The notes: generated from the sequence alone by a model not told the origin. DNA of 7,812 nucleotides from an uncultured Agathobaculum sp. (GCA_944376955.1 CALWEB010000087.1:1-7812); one strand, 5' to 3'; positions 1 through 7,025 are shown, counted from the stretch's first letter. Made by a program: numbers and translations.

Positions 1-5
1 ACGCC

Positions 6-1628
6 ATGCGCGAATTATCGACCGCCTGCAGGGCGGTTCTGTATCTGCGGCTGAGCCGCGACGACGATAGTCCCGGCGAAAGCGAGAGCATCCAGAACCA
101 GCGCAGCCTGCTGCAAGGGTATGCGGCGCAGTACGGGTTCACCGTCGTCGGGGAATATGTGGATGACGGCTGGTCGGGCACGCGCTTTGACCGCCCGCGC
201 TTTCAGGATATGCTCCGTGATATGGAGCAGCACCGGTTCGAGGTCGTGCTGGTCAAGGATTTGTCGCGGCTCGGGCGCGATTATATCCAGACCGGGAGGT
301 ATTTGGAATTGGTGTTTCCTGAGCATGGCGTGCGCCTTATCGCGGTGGGGGACGGCATCGACACCGCACGGGCGGATACCGATCTAGCGCCGTTCCGCAA
401 CGTCATCAACGAGATGTATGCCCGCGATACCAGCCGCAAGATTCGCAGCGCGCTGCACACCAAAATGCAGGCGGGAAAGTTCATCGGTAATTTTGCGCCG
501 TACGGGTATCAGAAAGACCCGGCGGACAAAAACCATCTGATTCCGGACGAGCGGGCCGCCGCGACCGTGCGGCAGATCTTTGCATGGGCGGCTGCGGGTA
601 AGCGCCCGGCGGAGATCACGCGGATGCTGAACGAGCGCGGCGAGCCGCCGCCGGCTGTCTATCGCACCTTGGTGCATCCGGGACTCAATCCAAACCATTC
701 CTCCAAATACAAGGTATGGACCTCGGTGGGCGTCAGCCGTATGTTGCAGGATGTGGTGTATCTGGGGCATATTGCGCAGGGGAAGACCGACAAGGTCAGC
801 TTCAAAAGCAAAAAGACGCGCGAAAAGCGGGCAGAAGAGTGGATTGTCGTTCCGGATTGTCACGAGCCGCTGGTTTCCCGGCAGACCTTTGACGCGGTGC
901 AGCGCCAGCGGTCGGCTCGTCGCTGTGACCGGAAAGGGGCGTTTTCCAATCTGTTTTCCGGGCTCGTCTTTTGCTTGGACTGCGGCAAGGCCATGTCCAC
1001 GGTCGGCACGCGCAAGAAAGGCTCGGCGGCGAGTCTAGCTTGCGGCGCGTACAAACTCCGGGGCACCGCTGCCTGCTCCAATCATTTTATCTCCTATGAG
1101 TCGCTTTACCACTGTGTATTGGATGCGGTGCGGCGCTATGTCTGCCTGTCCGAACAGGACTGCGATGCCTTATTTGAGCGGTTGCAGCATCGGCTGCGTC
1201 TGGATGAGCGGGGACGAGAAGCAGGCCGCGAACGGGAACGGTTGACACAGGAGCGAACGCGGGTACAGCGTCTGGTCGCGCAGCTTTATGAAGATCGCGC
1301 GGCGGGGAAGATCGGGGAGACGAACTTTTATCCGCTGCTCGAACGGTATGAGCGCAAAACGGCTGCGCTGCAGCAGCAGATCGGCGCGCTGCAGCCGGAT
1401 AGCGGGGCGCAAAGCTTGCAACAGCTACAGGAACGCTTGCGGGCGATCATTCGCCGCTATACGGATGTGGAGGAATTGACACCGTCCTTGCTGTTTGAAC
1501 TGATCGAGCGGATCGAGGTCGGACAGGGTACATACGAAAAGACAGAAAAAGGCAAGGTGAAGCGACAAAAAGTGATCATTCATTTCCGCTTTCTGCCCGC
1601 ACCCTGTGAAATCAACTGGATAGAATAA
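6..1628 (+). CDS. Large serine recombinase (Tn4451 TnpX / TndX-like site-specific integrase)
   Basis: This enzyme would cut and rejoin DNA at attachment sites through a serine-DNA covalent link, integrating or excising a mobile element. The N-terminal resolvase domain (about residues 10-155) has the motif YLRLSRDD, with catalytic Ser17, and SRLGRDY (88-93) with the conserved arginines. A recombinase domain follows (about 165-300). Next comes a zinc ribbon with Cys323, Cys326, Cys346 and Cys357, then a charged coiled coil (about 393-480). A DUF4368-like tail ends near 530 with LLFELIERIEV and QKVIIHF. At 540 aa it is the usual length for the group and shows no break. The ATG lies 5 bases inside the window, so its ribosome binding site is out of view and an earlier start cannot be excluded. 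It converges on the deacetylase gene and shares a terminator region with it. Base composition resembles the neighbours by eye. Family assignment is firm; the element it serves is not visible. Confidence 0.95.
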   Translation: MRELSTACRAVLYLRLSRDDDSPGESESIQNQRSLLQGYAAQYGFTVVGEYVDDGWSGTRFDRPRFQDMLRDMEQHRFEVVLVKDLSRLGRDYIQTGRYLELVFPEHGVRLIAVGDGIDTARADTDLAPFRNVINEMYARDTSRKIRSALHTKMQAGKFIGNFAPYGYQKDPADKNHLIPDERAAATVRQIFAWAAAGKRPAEITRMLNERGEPPPAVYRTLVHPGLNPNHSSKYKVWTSVGVSRMLQDVVYLGHIAQGKTDKVSFKSKKTREKRAEEWIVVPDCHEPLVSRQTFDAVQRQRSARRCDRKGAFSNLFSGLVFCLDCGKAMSTVGTRKKGSAASLACGAYKLRGTAACSNHFISYESLYHCVLDAVRRYVCLSEQDCDALFERLQHRLRLDERGREAGRERERLTQERTRVQRLVAQLYEDRAAGKIGETNFYPLLERYERKTAALQQQIGALQPDSGAQSLQQLQERLRAIIRRYTDVEELTPSLLFELIERIEVGQGTYEKTEKGKVKRQKVIIHFRFLPAPCEINWIE

Positions 1629-1665
1629 ACGGGACGTACTTGATGGTACGTCCCGTTTGTTTTTG
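1627..1665 (+). terminator. Rho-independent terminator of the recombinase gene, possibly bidirectional
   Basis: A perfect 13-bp stem pairs 1627-1639 (AAACGGGACGTAC) with 1646-1658 around a 6-base loop (TTGATG). It is followed by TTTGTTTTTG on the plus strand. The stem begins inside the TAA stop codon of the recombinase. On the minus strand the stem ends in TTTATTCTAT, a weaker U-rich tail, so the hairpin may also stop transcripts of the converging deacetylase gene that ends at 1678. Confidence 0.88.
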
Positions 1666-1677
1666 TCTGTTATGGAG

Positions 1678-3429
1678 TTATGTCAGTGCGGTGAAGCTCG
1701 TCAGGATTTTTGCGCCCTCCGCGCGGGTAGCGCTGCCCTGCGGGGCGAGCGTGGTTGCGGTGCGGCCGCTGATCAGTCCAACAGATACCGCCCACTGCAT
1801 GGCATCCTGCGCATATGCGCTCACCTGTGCGGCATCCGTGTACACGGACAGATCGGCGCGTGCGCTGGTATCCATGCCGAGGTAATTTGCCAGTCGGTAG
1901 AGCAGTACGGCGGCCTGTTCGCGAGTGACTGTGTCATTCGGCGCGAAGGTTTCGTCGTTGTAGCCGGTGACAAGGCCGTTCGCCCGCGCCCAGTAGACGG
2001 GCAGGGCATAATAGGCGTTCGCATCCACGTCGGCATAGGGATAGCCGAGGTTGTCGCCCACTTCGGGCTTGCCTGCGAGGTTATACAGTACCGTGGTCAG
2101 CATCGCGCGTGTGACGACCGTATCGGGCGAGAAGGTATAGGCACTCGTGCCGTTCATCAGCCCCTGCTCTACAATCTCGCCCACGCTGTCATAATACCAG
2201 CTTTCCGCGGGTACATCGGTGAACAGGCGGCCGTACTCGGTCAGTGTGCAGGTGATAACCGGGCTGTTCAGATGGCCGGATCGCATGGCGATGCACTTGG
2301 TGGTTGTCGTGGGCGTGAACGGCCCGGTGTAGGGCGTGCTTTCGGCGGTTGGCGTGGAGCCGTCGGTCGTGTAATAAATGGACGCGCCCGCAGTGGCGCA
2401 CGAGAGCGTCAGTAAGCCGTTTTCATAGGAAACCGTCGGCGCCGCCGTGGGTGGTATGCCGGCAACCGTTTTGGTCGTCACCGGCGTACGCGTGCCGTAT
2501 TTGTCAATGCCGACCACGGTGAACGTTGTATCCTTGGTAATCGTGATTGGGCCGGTGTACTTGGTGCTGCTGAGGTGCGGGGTCGCGGTGCTGGTCGTGT
2601 AATACAGGGTCAGCCCCTTGTCCGCAGTCGAAAACGTGACCGAAACACCGTTGTCACCCGGTGTGGAGGTGATGGTCGGCGCAGTATACGCGGGGAGATT
2701 GGTTCCCTTGTTCGGGGCGCTGGTATAGACAACGCCGTTTTGCGGGGTGATGCCGCGGCGGCGCAGCAGTTCGGCCACGGTGACAAATTCATACCCCTGC
2801 GCTTTGAGCGTATCAATCGCACGCAGCGCACCCTGCACGCTGGTCTGGTAGATGTCGTGCGTCAGCACGATTGCGCCGTCGTGTGCGCCTTTGATGATGT
2901 TGTTGTAGACCGTGTTTGCATTGCGGTACTTCCAGTCGAGCGGGTCCACACTCCACAGGATGATGGGCGCGGCAACCGTGCTCTTGACCGCGCCGCCCAG
3001 CGCGCCGCCGGGGGTGCGCACCATGTCGGTGTACGAGCCACCCATGCGGTCAAACAGCAGGCTTTCCACGCGGCTGACCTCGCTCGAGATCGTGCTCGCG
3101 CTGTAGTTGTCGAACGGGATGAGGTGCTGGTAAGTATGGTTGGCGAGCTGGTGGCCCTCGTCCCGCATCCGTGTGAGAATGTCTTTGTGGTTGACAATGC
3201 CATGGGAGCCGTTTGTGCCGTTCATAAAGAAGGTTGCCTTGGCGCCACGGGCTTTCAGCCCATCCAGCAGGGTGGAGGTATAGGTCGAGGGGCCGTCATC
3301 AAAGGTGAAGGCAATCAGTTTGGCGCTGGTATTTGCCGCAACGGGTGTTTCCTCGGTCGCCGCGGCCAGCGGCAGGCAGGCAATCAGCAATGTAAGCCCT
3401 AGCAGTAGGGCGGTGAGTCTTTTTTTCAT
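1678..3429 (-). CDS. Secreted polysaccharide deacetylase with two chitobiase C-terminal-type domains and three SLH repeats
   Basis: This is a predicted metal-dependent N-deacetylase (carbohydrate esterase family 4), probably acting on peptidoglycan GlcNAc or another wall glycan outside the cell. The 583-aa protein has a signal peptide (MKKR, then a hydrophobic stretch ending in AAA near 24). LIAC at 14-17 also resembles a lipobox. The NodB domain (about 36-225) keeps every motif: TFDDGPS (Asp44, Asp45), HTYQH (His98, His102), RTPGG (Arg138), DPLDW (162-166) and LTH (His191). Two chitobiase/hexosaminidase C-terminal-type beta domains follow (about 251-323 and 331-396; IYYTTDGSTP and YTGPF in the second). 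Three SLH repeats end the protein (about 403-453, 465-518, 530-582, each with a TRA/TRE-type motif) and should bind a wall polymer. I chose the ATG at 3429 because AGGAGG sits 5 bases upstream; the in-frame start at 3474 falls upstream of the predicted transcript start. The natural substrate is inferred, not shown. Confidence 0.95.
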   Translation of the reverse strand: MKKRLTALLLGLTLLIACLPLAAATEETPVAANTSAKLIAFTFDDGPSTYTSTLLDGLKARGAKATFFMNGTNGSHGIVNHKDILTRMRDEGHQLANHTYQHLIPFDNYSASTISSEVSRVESLLFDRMGGSYTDMVRTPGGALGGAVKSTVAAPIILWSVDPLDWKYRNANTVYNNIIKGAHDGAIVLTHDIYQTSVQGALRAIDTLKAQGYEFVTVAELLRRRGITPQNGVVYTSAPNKGTNLPAYTAPTITSTPGDNGVSVTFSTADKGLTLYYTTSTATPHLSSTKYTGPITITKDTTFTVVGIDKYGTRTPVTTKTVAGIPPTAAPTVSYENGLLTLSCATAGASIYYTTDGSTPTAESTPYTGPFTPTTTTKCIAMRSGHLNSPVITCTLTEYGRLFTDVPAESWYYDSVGEIVEQGLMNGTSAYTFSPDTVVTRAMLTTVLYNLAGKPEVGDNLGYPYADVDANAYYALPVYWARANGLVTGYNDETFAPNDTVTREQAAVLLYRLANYLGMDTSARADLSVYTDAAQVSAYAQDAMQWAVSVGLISGRTATTLAPQGSATRAEGAKILTSFTALT

Positions 3430-3453
3430 AGCGGCCTCCTTTTCAGGCAAAAC

Positions 3454-3469
3454 GTAGGATAGTAGGATA
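3454..3469 (-). repeat. Perfect tandem duplication of an 8-mer in the deacetylase leader
   Basis: GTAGGATA occurs twice in direct succession (3454-3461 and 3462-3469). On the transcribed strand this reads TATCCTAC twice, immediately downstream of the -10 box and at the predicted transcription start. It lies between promoter and ribosome binding site, where a repressor half-site pair or a start-site effect could matter, but no known operator is recognised. Confidence 0.6.
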
Positions 3470-3474
3470 CCCAC

Positions 3475-3503
3475 ATTGTACCCGCTGGCGCGCGTGCCGT
3501 CAA
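3475..3503 (-). promoter_or_regulatory. Sigma-A-type promoter of the deacetylase gene
   Basis: Reading the minus strand, a -35 box TTGACG (3498-3503) is followed by exactly 17 bases and a -10 box TACAAT (3475-3480). Each box differs from consensus at one position. Transcription would start near 3468, leaving a leader of about 39 bases with AGGAGG before the ATG at 3429. Confidence 0.85.
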
Positions 3504-3516
3504 TTCCTTTTGGACG

Positions 3517-3564
3517 TGTTTTATAACAAAACGCGCCGCAGTCCTTTGGGGGACAACGGCGCGT
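3517..3564 (-). terminator. Terminator at the end of the apt-permease operon
   Basis: On the minus strand an 8-bp GC-rich stem, ACGCGCCG with CGGCGCGT (3557-3564 and 3531-3538), is extended by an inner GTCC/GGAC pairing (3551-3554 and 3541-3544) across a small internal mismatch. The run TTTTGTTATAAAAC follows (3530-3517). It begins about 20 bases after the permease stop codon and just ahead of the deacetylase promoter, so it separates the two units. Confidence 0.8.
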
Positions 3565-3584
3565 ACAGTCGTGTGAGAGAAATA

Positions 3585-4946
3585 TTACAGGAAGATATAT
3601 TTCAGAATGAATAATACTGCGAGTACATACATGAGCGGAGTGACCTTTTTGCCCTTGCCTGCGGCGAGGTTGAGCAGAACATAGGAGATAACGCCCATCG
3701 AAATGCCCTCGGAGATGCTGTAAAACAGCGGCATGGAGATGATGGCGAGGTAAGCCGGGATGGCGTCGGTCAGGTTATCCAGATCGAAGCGGATCTCGGT
3801 GACCGTGCCGACCATCAGGAAGCCGACCATAATCAGTGCCGGCGCGGTGGCGAAGGAGGGGATCGCCGTGAAGATCGGCGCGAACAGCGTGGAGATCAGG
3901 AACAGCACGCCGGTGACCAGTGCGGTCAGGCCGGTGCGGCCGCCGACAGCCACGCCGGAAGCGGACTCGACGAAGGTCGTGGTGGTCGAGGTGCCGAGGA
4001 TGGCGCCCGCCGAAGTCGCGATTGCGTCGGACAGCAGCGCGGGCTTGATGCCCGGCAGCTTGCCGTCCTTGTCGAGCATGTCCGCCTTGGTGGCAACGCC
4101 GATCAGCGTGCCGAGCGTATCAAAGATATCGACAAACAGGAACGAGAAGATGACCACGATGAAGTTGATGATGCCGACTGCGCCAAAATCCACGTTGAAG
4201 CACTGGCCGAAGGTCAGACCGAGCTTGGAAAAGTCGGTCATGCCAAAGGCCGGGAACAGGGTATAGAAGCCCGCTTCTGCGTCCGGCACATACAGGCCGG
4301 TCAGCTGGCACAGCATACCGATGATCCAGGTCAGCAAAATGCCGAACAGGATCGCACCCTTGACGCGGTGGATATACAGCACCGCCGTGATGAACAGGCC
4401 GACGAGCGCGAGCAGCGCGCAGATGCCGGCGGTGTGGAAGTTGTCGGTAAAGCTGGTGATGGTGACGAGCGTGGAGGAGTCTACCGACAGCCCCGCGTTC
4501 TGCAAACCGATGAAGGCGATGAACAGGCCGATGCCGACCGAAACGCCGCGCTTGAGTGTCAGCGGGATGGCGTTGAAGATCGCCTCACGCACAGTGGTCA
4601 GCGACAGGACGATGAAGATCAGGCCCTCGATAAAGACCGCAAGCAGCGCGACCTGCCAGCTGTAGCCGTAACCGGCGACAACGGTGTACGCCATAAAGGC
4701 GTTCAGGCCCATGCCGGCGGACAGCGCAAAAGGCAGGTTTGCGAGGAAGGCCATGCAGACCGTGCCGAGGAAGGATGCCAGCGCGGTTGCCAGCAGGACG
4801 GCGGTCGGGTCCATGCCGGTCGAGCCGAGGACGTTCGGGTTGACCGCAAGGATGTATGCCATGGTCATGAAGGTGGTAATGCCCGCCATGACCTCGGTGC
4901 GGACGGTGGTGTGGTTGTCCGACAGTTTGAACATCTTTTCAAACAT
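3585..4946 (-). CDS. AzgA/PbuG-type purine permease (NCS2 / nucleobase-cation symporter family)
   Basis: This is a predicted cytoplasmic-membrane symporter importing purine bases such as hypoxanthine, guanine or adenine. The 453-aa sequence is almost continuously hydrophobic with roughly 12-14 membrane segments and normal family length. Hallmarks are TTFMTMAYILAVNP (24-37), LSAGMGLNAF (75-84), FVDIFDTLGT followed by ATKADM (271-290), the threonine-rich GTSTTTTFVESASG (318-331) and ISEGISMG (411-418). These match the AzgA/PbuG/PbuO branch rather than the UraA or PbuX branches. The start is the ATG at 4946, giving the usual MFEKMFKL opening; AAGGGG (4959-4964) lies about 12 bases upstream, a long spacing for a ribosome binding site. 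It follows apt by only 42 bases with no terminator between, so it is probably co-transcribed. Which purine it prefers cannot be told from sequence alone, hence no gene symbol. Confidence 0.95.
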   Translation of the reverse strand: MFEKMFKLSDNHTTVRTEVMAGITTFMTMAYILAVNPNVLGSTGMDPTAVLLATALASFLGTVCMAFLANLPFALSAGMGLNAFMAYTVVAGYGYSWQVALLAVFIEGLIFIVLSLTTVREAIFNAIPLTLKRGVSVGIGLFIAFIGLQNAGLSVDSSTLVTITSFTDNFHTAGICALLALVGLFITAVLYIHRVKGAILFGILLTWIIGMLCQLTGLYVPDAEAGFYTLFPAFGMTDFSKLGLTFGQCFNVDFGAVGIINFIVVIFSFLFVDIFDTLGTLIGVATKADMLDKDGKLPGIKPALLSDAIATSAGAILGTSTTTTFVESASGVAVGGRTGLTALVTGVLFLISTLFAPIFTAIPSFATAPALIMVGFLMVGTVTEIRFDLDNLTDAIPAYLAIISMPLFYSISEGISMGVISYVLLNLAAGKGKKVTPLMYVLAVLFILKYIFL

Positions 4947-4988
4947 GTGTGTTTTCAGCCCCTTTTTACTTTCTCTTTTTCCCTTTTC

Positions 4989-5513
4989 TTATTTGCCGTC
5001 GTAGGATACAACGGTAGCGAGCGGGTAGCCTTTCAGACGGTCACGGCCGTTCAGTCCCTTCAGCTCCAGCAGGCAAACGATCTTGACCACGGTTGCGCCG
5101 AGCGATTCGAGCAGCTTGGCCGCCGCTTCCAGTGTGCCGCCGGTGGCGATCAGGTCGTCGATCAGCACGACACGCATCCCCGGCTGGATGTCGTCACGGT
5201 GTACCTCGATCGAAGCAGTGCCGTACTCCAACTCGTAAGACATCCCGGCGGTCGCACGCGGCAGCTTGCCAGCCTTGCGGATCGGGATGAACGGCTTGTG
5301 CAGCTTGTAGGCGATCGGCATACCGAACAGGAACCCGCGTGATTCCAGTCCTGCGATCACATCAAAGGTTTCCCCCTCCAGCAGCGCAGCCATTTCGTCC
5401 ACCGACAGCTGCAAGCCGTCCGCGTTGCCGATGACCGTGGTGATGTCCCGGAAGATCACGCCCCGTTCGGGAAAATCCGGGATGCTGGTGATATATGGTT
5501 CGATTTTGCTCAT
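4989..5513 (-). CDS. apt: Adenine phosphoribosyltransferase
   Basis: This soluble purine-salvage enzyme converts adenine and PRPP to AMP and pyrophosphate. The 174-aa length is normal. Family landmarks are IPDFPERGVIFRDIT (11-25), GLESRGFLFG (55-64), the YELEYG stretch (93-98) and the PRPP-binding signature VVLIDDLIATGGT (115-127), whose acidic pair and GGT turn contact the ribose phosphate. The start is the ATG at 5513. It is preceded by overlapping GGAGGAGG (5518-5525), and starts farther upstream would add a poorly conserved 26-residue tail. The gene leads a two-gene operon with the purine permease, so uptake and phosphoribosylation would be made together. A promoter lies at 5594-5622. I see no purine-riboswitch fold or PurR box in the short leader, although I could only judge this by eye. 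Confidence 0.97.
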   Translation of the reverse strand: MSKIEPYITSIPDFPERGVIFRDITTVIGNADGLQLSVDEMAALLEGETFDVIAGLESRGFLFGMPIAYKLHKPFIPIRKAGKLPRATAGMSYELEYGTASIEVHRDDIQPGMRVVLIDDLIATGGTLEAAAKLLESLGATVVKIVCLLELKGLNGRDRLKGYPLATVVSYDGK

Positions 5514-5593
5514 GCTTCCTCCTCCATACAGTGTTTTTTCCGCATTCTGTGTGTGGGCTTGTGCCGCCCGCAGACGACAACTCATACACAACC

Positions 5594-5622
5594 ATTTTAA
5601 GCAAAACCGGCGTGCATTACAA
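5594..5622 (-). promoter_or_regulatory. Probable promoter of the apt-permease operon
   Basis: On the minus strand TTGTAA (5617-5622) and TAAAAT (5594-5599) are separated by exactly 17 bases, a good sigma-A arrangement. Transcription would begin near 5587, giving a leader of about 73 bases before the apt ATG. The leader is too short for a standard purine riboswitch plus expression platform. Confidence 0.7.
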
Positions 5623-5719
5623 GAGTTTTATTGCTGGAAATCCGGTAAGACATGACGTTTTTTGTCCTATCCAGATCTGAGGAGGTGTTTTTGCACAAAT
5701 TATGGAAAAGTGTATGGAT

Positions 5720-5761
5720 GAAAAACGATCGGCGGCGCCTTGATAACAAGACGCCGCCGAT
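5720..5761 (-). terminator. Strong terminator of the YibE/F gene
   Basis: On the minus strand ATCGGCGGCG (5761-5752) pairs perfectly with CGCCGCCGAT (5737-5728). The stem continues through TCTTG/CAAGG with one G-T wobble to about 15 bp around a TTAT loop. CGTTTTTC follows the stem. It begins 7 bases after the YibE/F stop codon, so little read-through into apt is expected. Confidence 0.93.
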
Positions 5762-5768
5762 TGGGGGG

Positions 5769-6968
5769 TTAAGTGGATTGTTTTTGCCGGCCGAGCGTGT
5801 ACAGGAAAACGGCGAGCAGCACCGTTACCGGAACGCTCAGCACGATGCCGAAGCTGCCGGCCAGCCCCTGCATGATCGCAATGCCGATGTTGTTGGAGTT
5901 GATGATTTGCAGATAAGGCAGGTCGTAGGCATAGTCGAGCACCAGCATACTGATGCTGCCGCCCGCAAAGGCGAGGATGAGCGTGTTGGAGTCGGTGCCC
6001 ATCATGTCGCGGCCGACGCGCATACCTGCGCGGAACAGCTCGCGGCGGGAGATATCCGGCGTCTGGGCGTGGATCTCGCTGATGGCGCTGCCGATCGACA
6101 TGGCCACGTCCATCGTTGCGCCCAGACTGGAGATCAGCAGGCCGGAAAACAGCAGGCCACCGACCTGGATGCCGTTCGTGTTCCACAGTGTCAGCAGGCT
6201 TTCGATGTCGCTGACGTTCCAGCCCGTGATACCCGAGGCTGCGCTGAATGCGGTCGCGGCCAGACCTGCGATGCACACGCCCGCAACCGTACCGCCGGTC
6301 GCGACCAGCGTTTTCATCGTCGGGCCGCCGATCAGATACATGGTGACGATCGTGGTGATCGTGCAGATGAACACCGACACCCAGAACGGGGAATGGTCGC
6401 GGTAGACAAGCGGCAGATACACGAACAGGATGCAGAAAAAGGTGAACACCAGACCGAGCGCGCCCTTCACACCCTGCTTGCCGCCCACAAGGCACAGCAC
6501 CAGCAGGTACAGCCCCGCAAATACATAGATAACGGTTTCGCGGTCCTGCGCATAGACGCTTGCAACGGTCGAGTCGCCCGAAACGCTCTGCATGACGATG
6601 ACCTTCATCCCTTCGGTGCAGCCCGCGCCGAATAGATAGCCGGAGGAACTGGTCATTTCGAGCGTCTGGCCGGCGCGTGCGCCGGTTTTCATCTGGACGC
6701 GCACCACTTGTTCGCCCACGCGGCTGCCGTCGTACTGCAAATTGTCCTGTATGATCTCGGTGACGACGCCTTTCTCAAAGGTCTGCCCTTCGCGGGAGAC
6801 GAGTCCGATTTTATCTACCGCATTGATGCGCACGACGAATATGCAGAATACAAGCAGCAGCAAAAGCGGCGGCGCCCAGCGGAGCAGCAGACGGCGGATA
6901 GGTTGTTTTTGGTCAGTATGCAAATCAATCACTCGCTTTACGGAAATGGATCGCGCCCTGCGCGGCAA
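5769..6968 (-). CDS. YibE/F family multi-pass membrane protein
   Basis: This is an integral membrane protein of the YibE/F family, whose biochemical role is not established; transport is often supposed. Counting from 6968 it has 399 residues. There is a basic N-terminus and first membrane segment (about 31-47), then an extracytoplasmic beta-rich region (about 55-140) with many charged residues. About seven further membrane segments follow (near 144-162, 167-187, 194-213, 220-242, 268-289, 326-346 and 361-389). Conserved family stretches are GLLISSLGATMDVAMSIGSA (276-295) and MGTDSNTLILAFAG (323-336). The start is uncertain: the frame opens with TTG at 6968, and later candidates are GTG at 6932 and TTG at 6923. 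None has a clear ribosome binding site, and no ATG lies near the first membrane segment. The upstream gene's terminator ends only about 15 bases before 6968. The family call is firm; the first 15 residues are not. Confidence 0.88.
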   Translation of the reverse strand: MPRRARSISVKRVIDLHTDQKQPIRRLLLRWAPPLLLLLVFCIFVVRINAVDKIGLVSREGQTFEKGVVTEIIQDNLQYDGSRVGEQVVRVQMKTGARAGQTLEMTSSSGYLFGAGCTEGMKVIVMQSVSGDSTVASVYAQDRETVIYVFAGLYLLVLCLVGGKQGVKGALGLVFTFFCILFVYLPLVYRDHSPFWVSVFICTITTIVTMYLIGGPTMKTLVATGGTVAGVCIAGLAATAFSAASGITGWNVSDIESLLTLWNTNGIQVGGLLFSGLLISSLGATMDVAMSIGSAISEIHAQTPDISRRELFRAGMRVGRDMMGTDSNTLILAFAGGSISMLVLDYAYDLPYLQIINSNNIGIAIMQGLAGSFGIVLSVPVTVLLAVFLYTLGRQKQST

Positions 6969-6979
6969 GGCAAAGATAG

Positions 6980-7025
6980 AAAACAGGAAAAATTCTCCGC
7001 GGATGCGCTGCCATCCGCGGAGAAT
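6980..7025 (-). terminator. Terminator of the metallophosphoesterase-stalk gene
   Basis: A perfect 14-bp stem pairs 7012-7025 with 6992-7005 (ATTCTCCGCGGATG in plus-strand reading) around a 6-base loop. On the minus strand the hairpin is followed by TTTTTCCTGTTTTC. It begins 42 bases after the stop codon at 7068 and should isolate this gene from the YibE/F gene downstream. Confidence 0.92.

Noticed and set aside
2575..3402. A 275-codon plus-strand open frame opposite the deacetylase
   Set aside because: It is rich in Arg, Gly, Ala and Val with no recognisable motif, typical of the antisense of a GC-rich gene. The minus-strand gene has a full set of catalytic motifs, promoter and ribosome binding site.
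3430..3474. Earlier in-frame start for the deacetylase (at 3474), adding 15 residues
   Set aside because: It lies upstream of the predicted transcription start (about 3468) and has no ribosome binding site. The ATG at 3429 has AGGAGG and begins a proper signal peptide.
4368..5342. A 324-codon plus-strand open frame spanning permease and apt
   Set aside because: It crosses two well-identified minus-strand genes and their intergenic gap, and its predicted protein is low-complexity charged sequence with no domain.
5514..5591. Earlier in-frame start for apt, adding 26 residues
   Set aside because: The added residues do not resemble Apt proteins, and the ATG at 5513 directly follows GGAGGAGG.
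5514..5600. Purine riboswitch in the apt leader
   Set aside because: The predicted leader is only about 73 bases and I see no three-way-junction pairing, conserved loop sequences or attenuator hairpin before the ribosome binding site.
5652..6635. A 327-codon plus-strand open frame opposite yibE/F
   Set aside because: The composition (His, Asp, Gln, Ala rich) is that of an antisense shadow. Only its first bases coincide with the orphan Shine-Dalgarno sequence, which I list as a finding instead.
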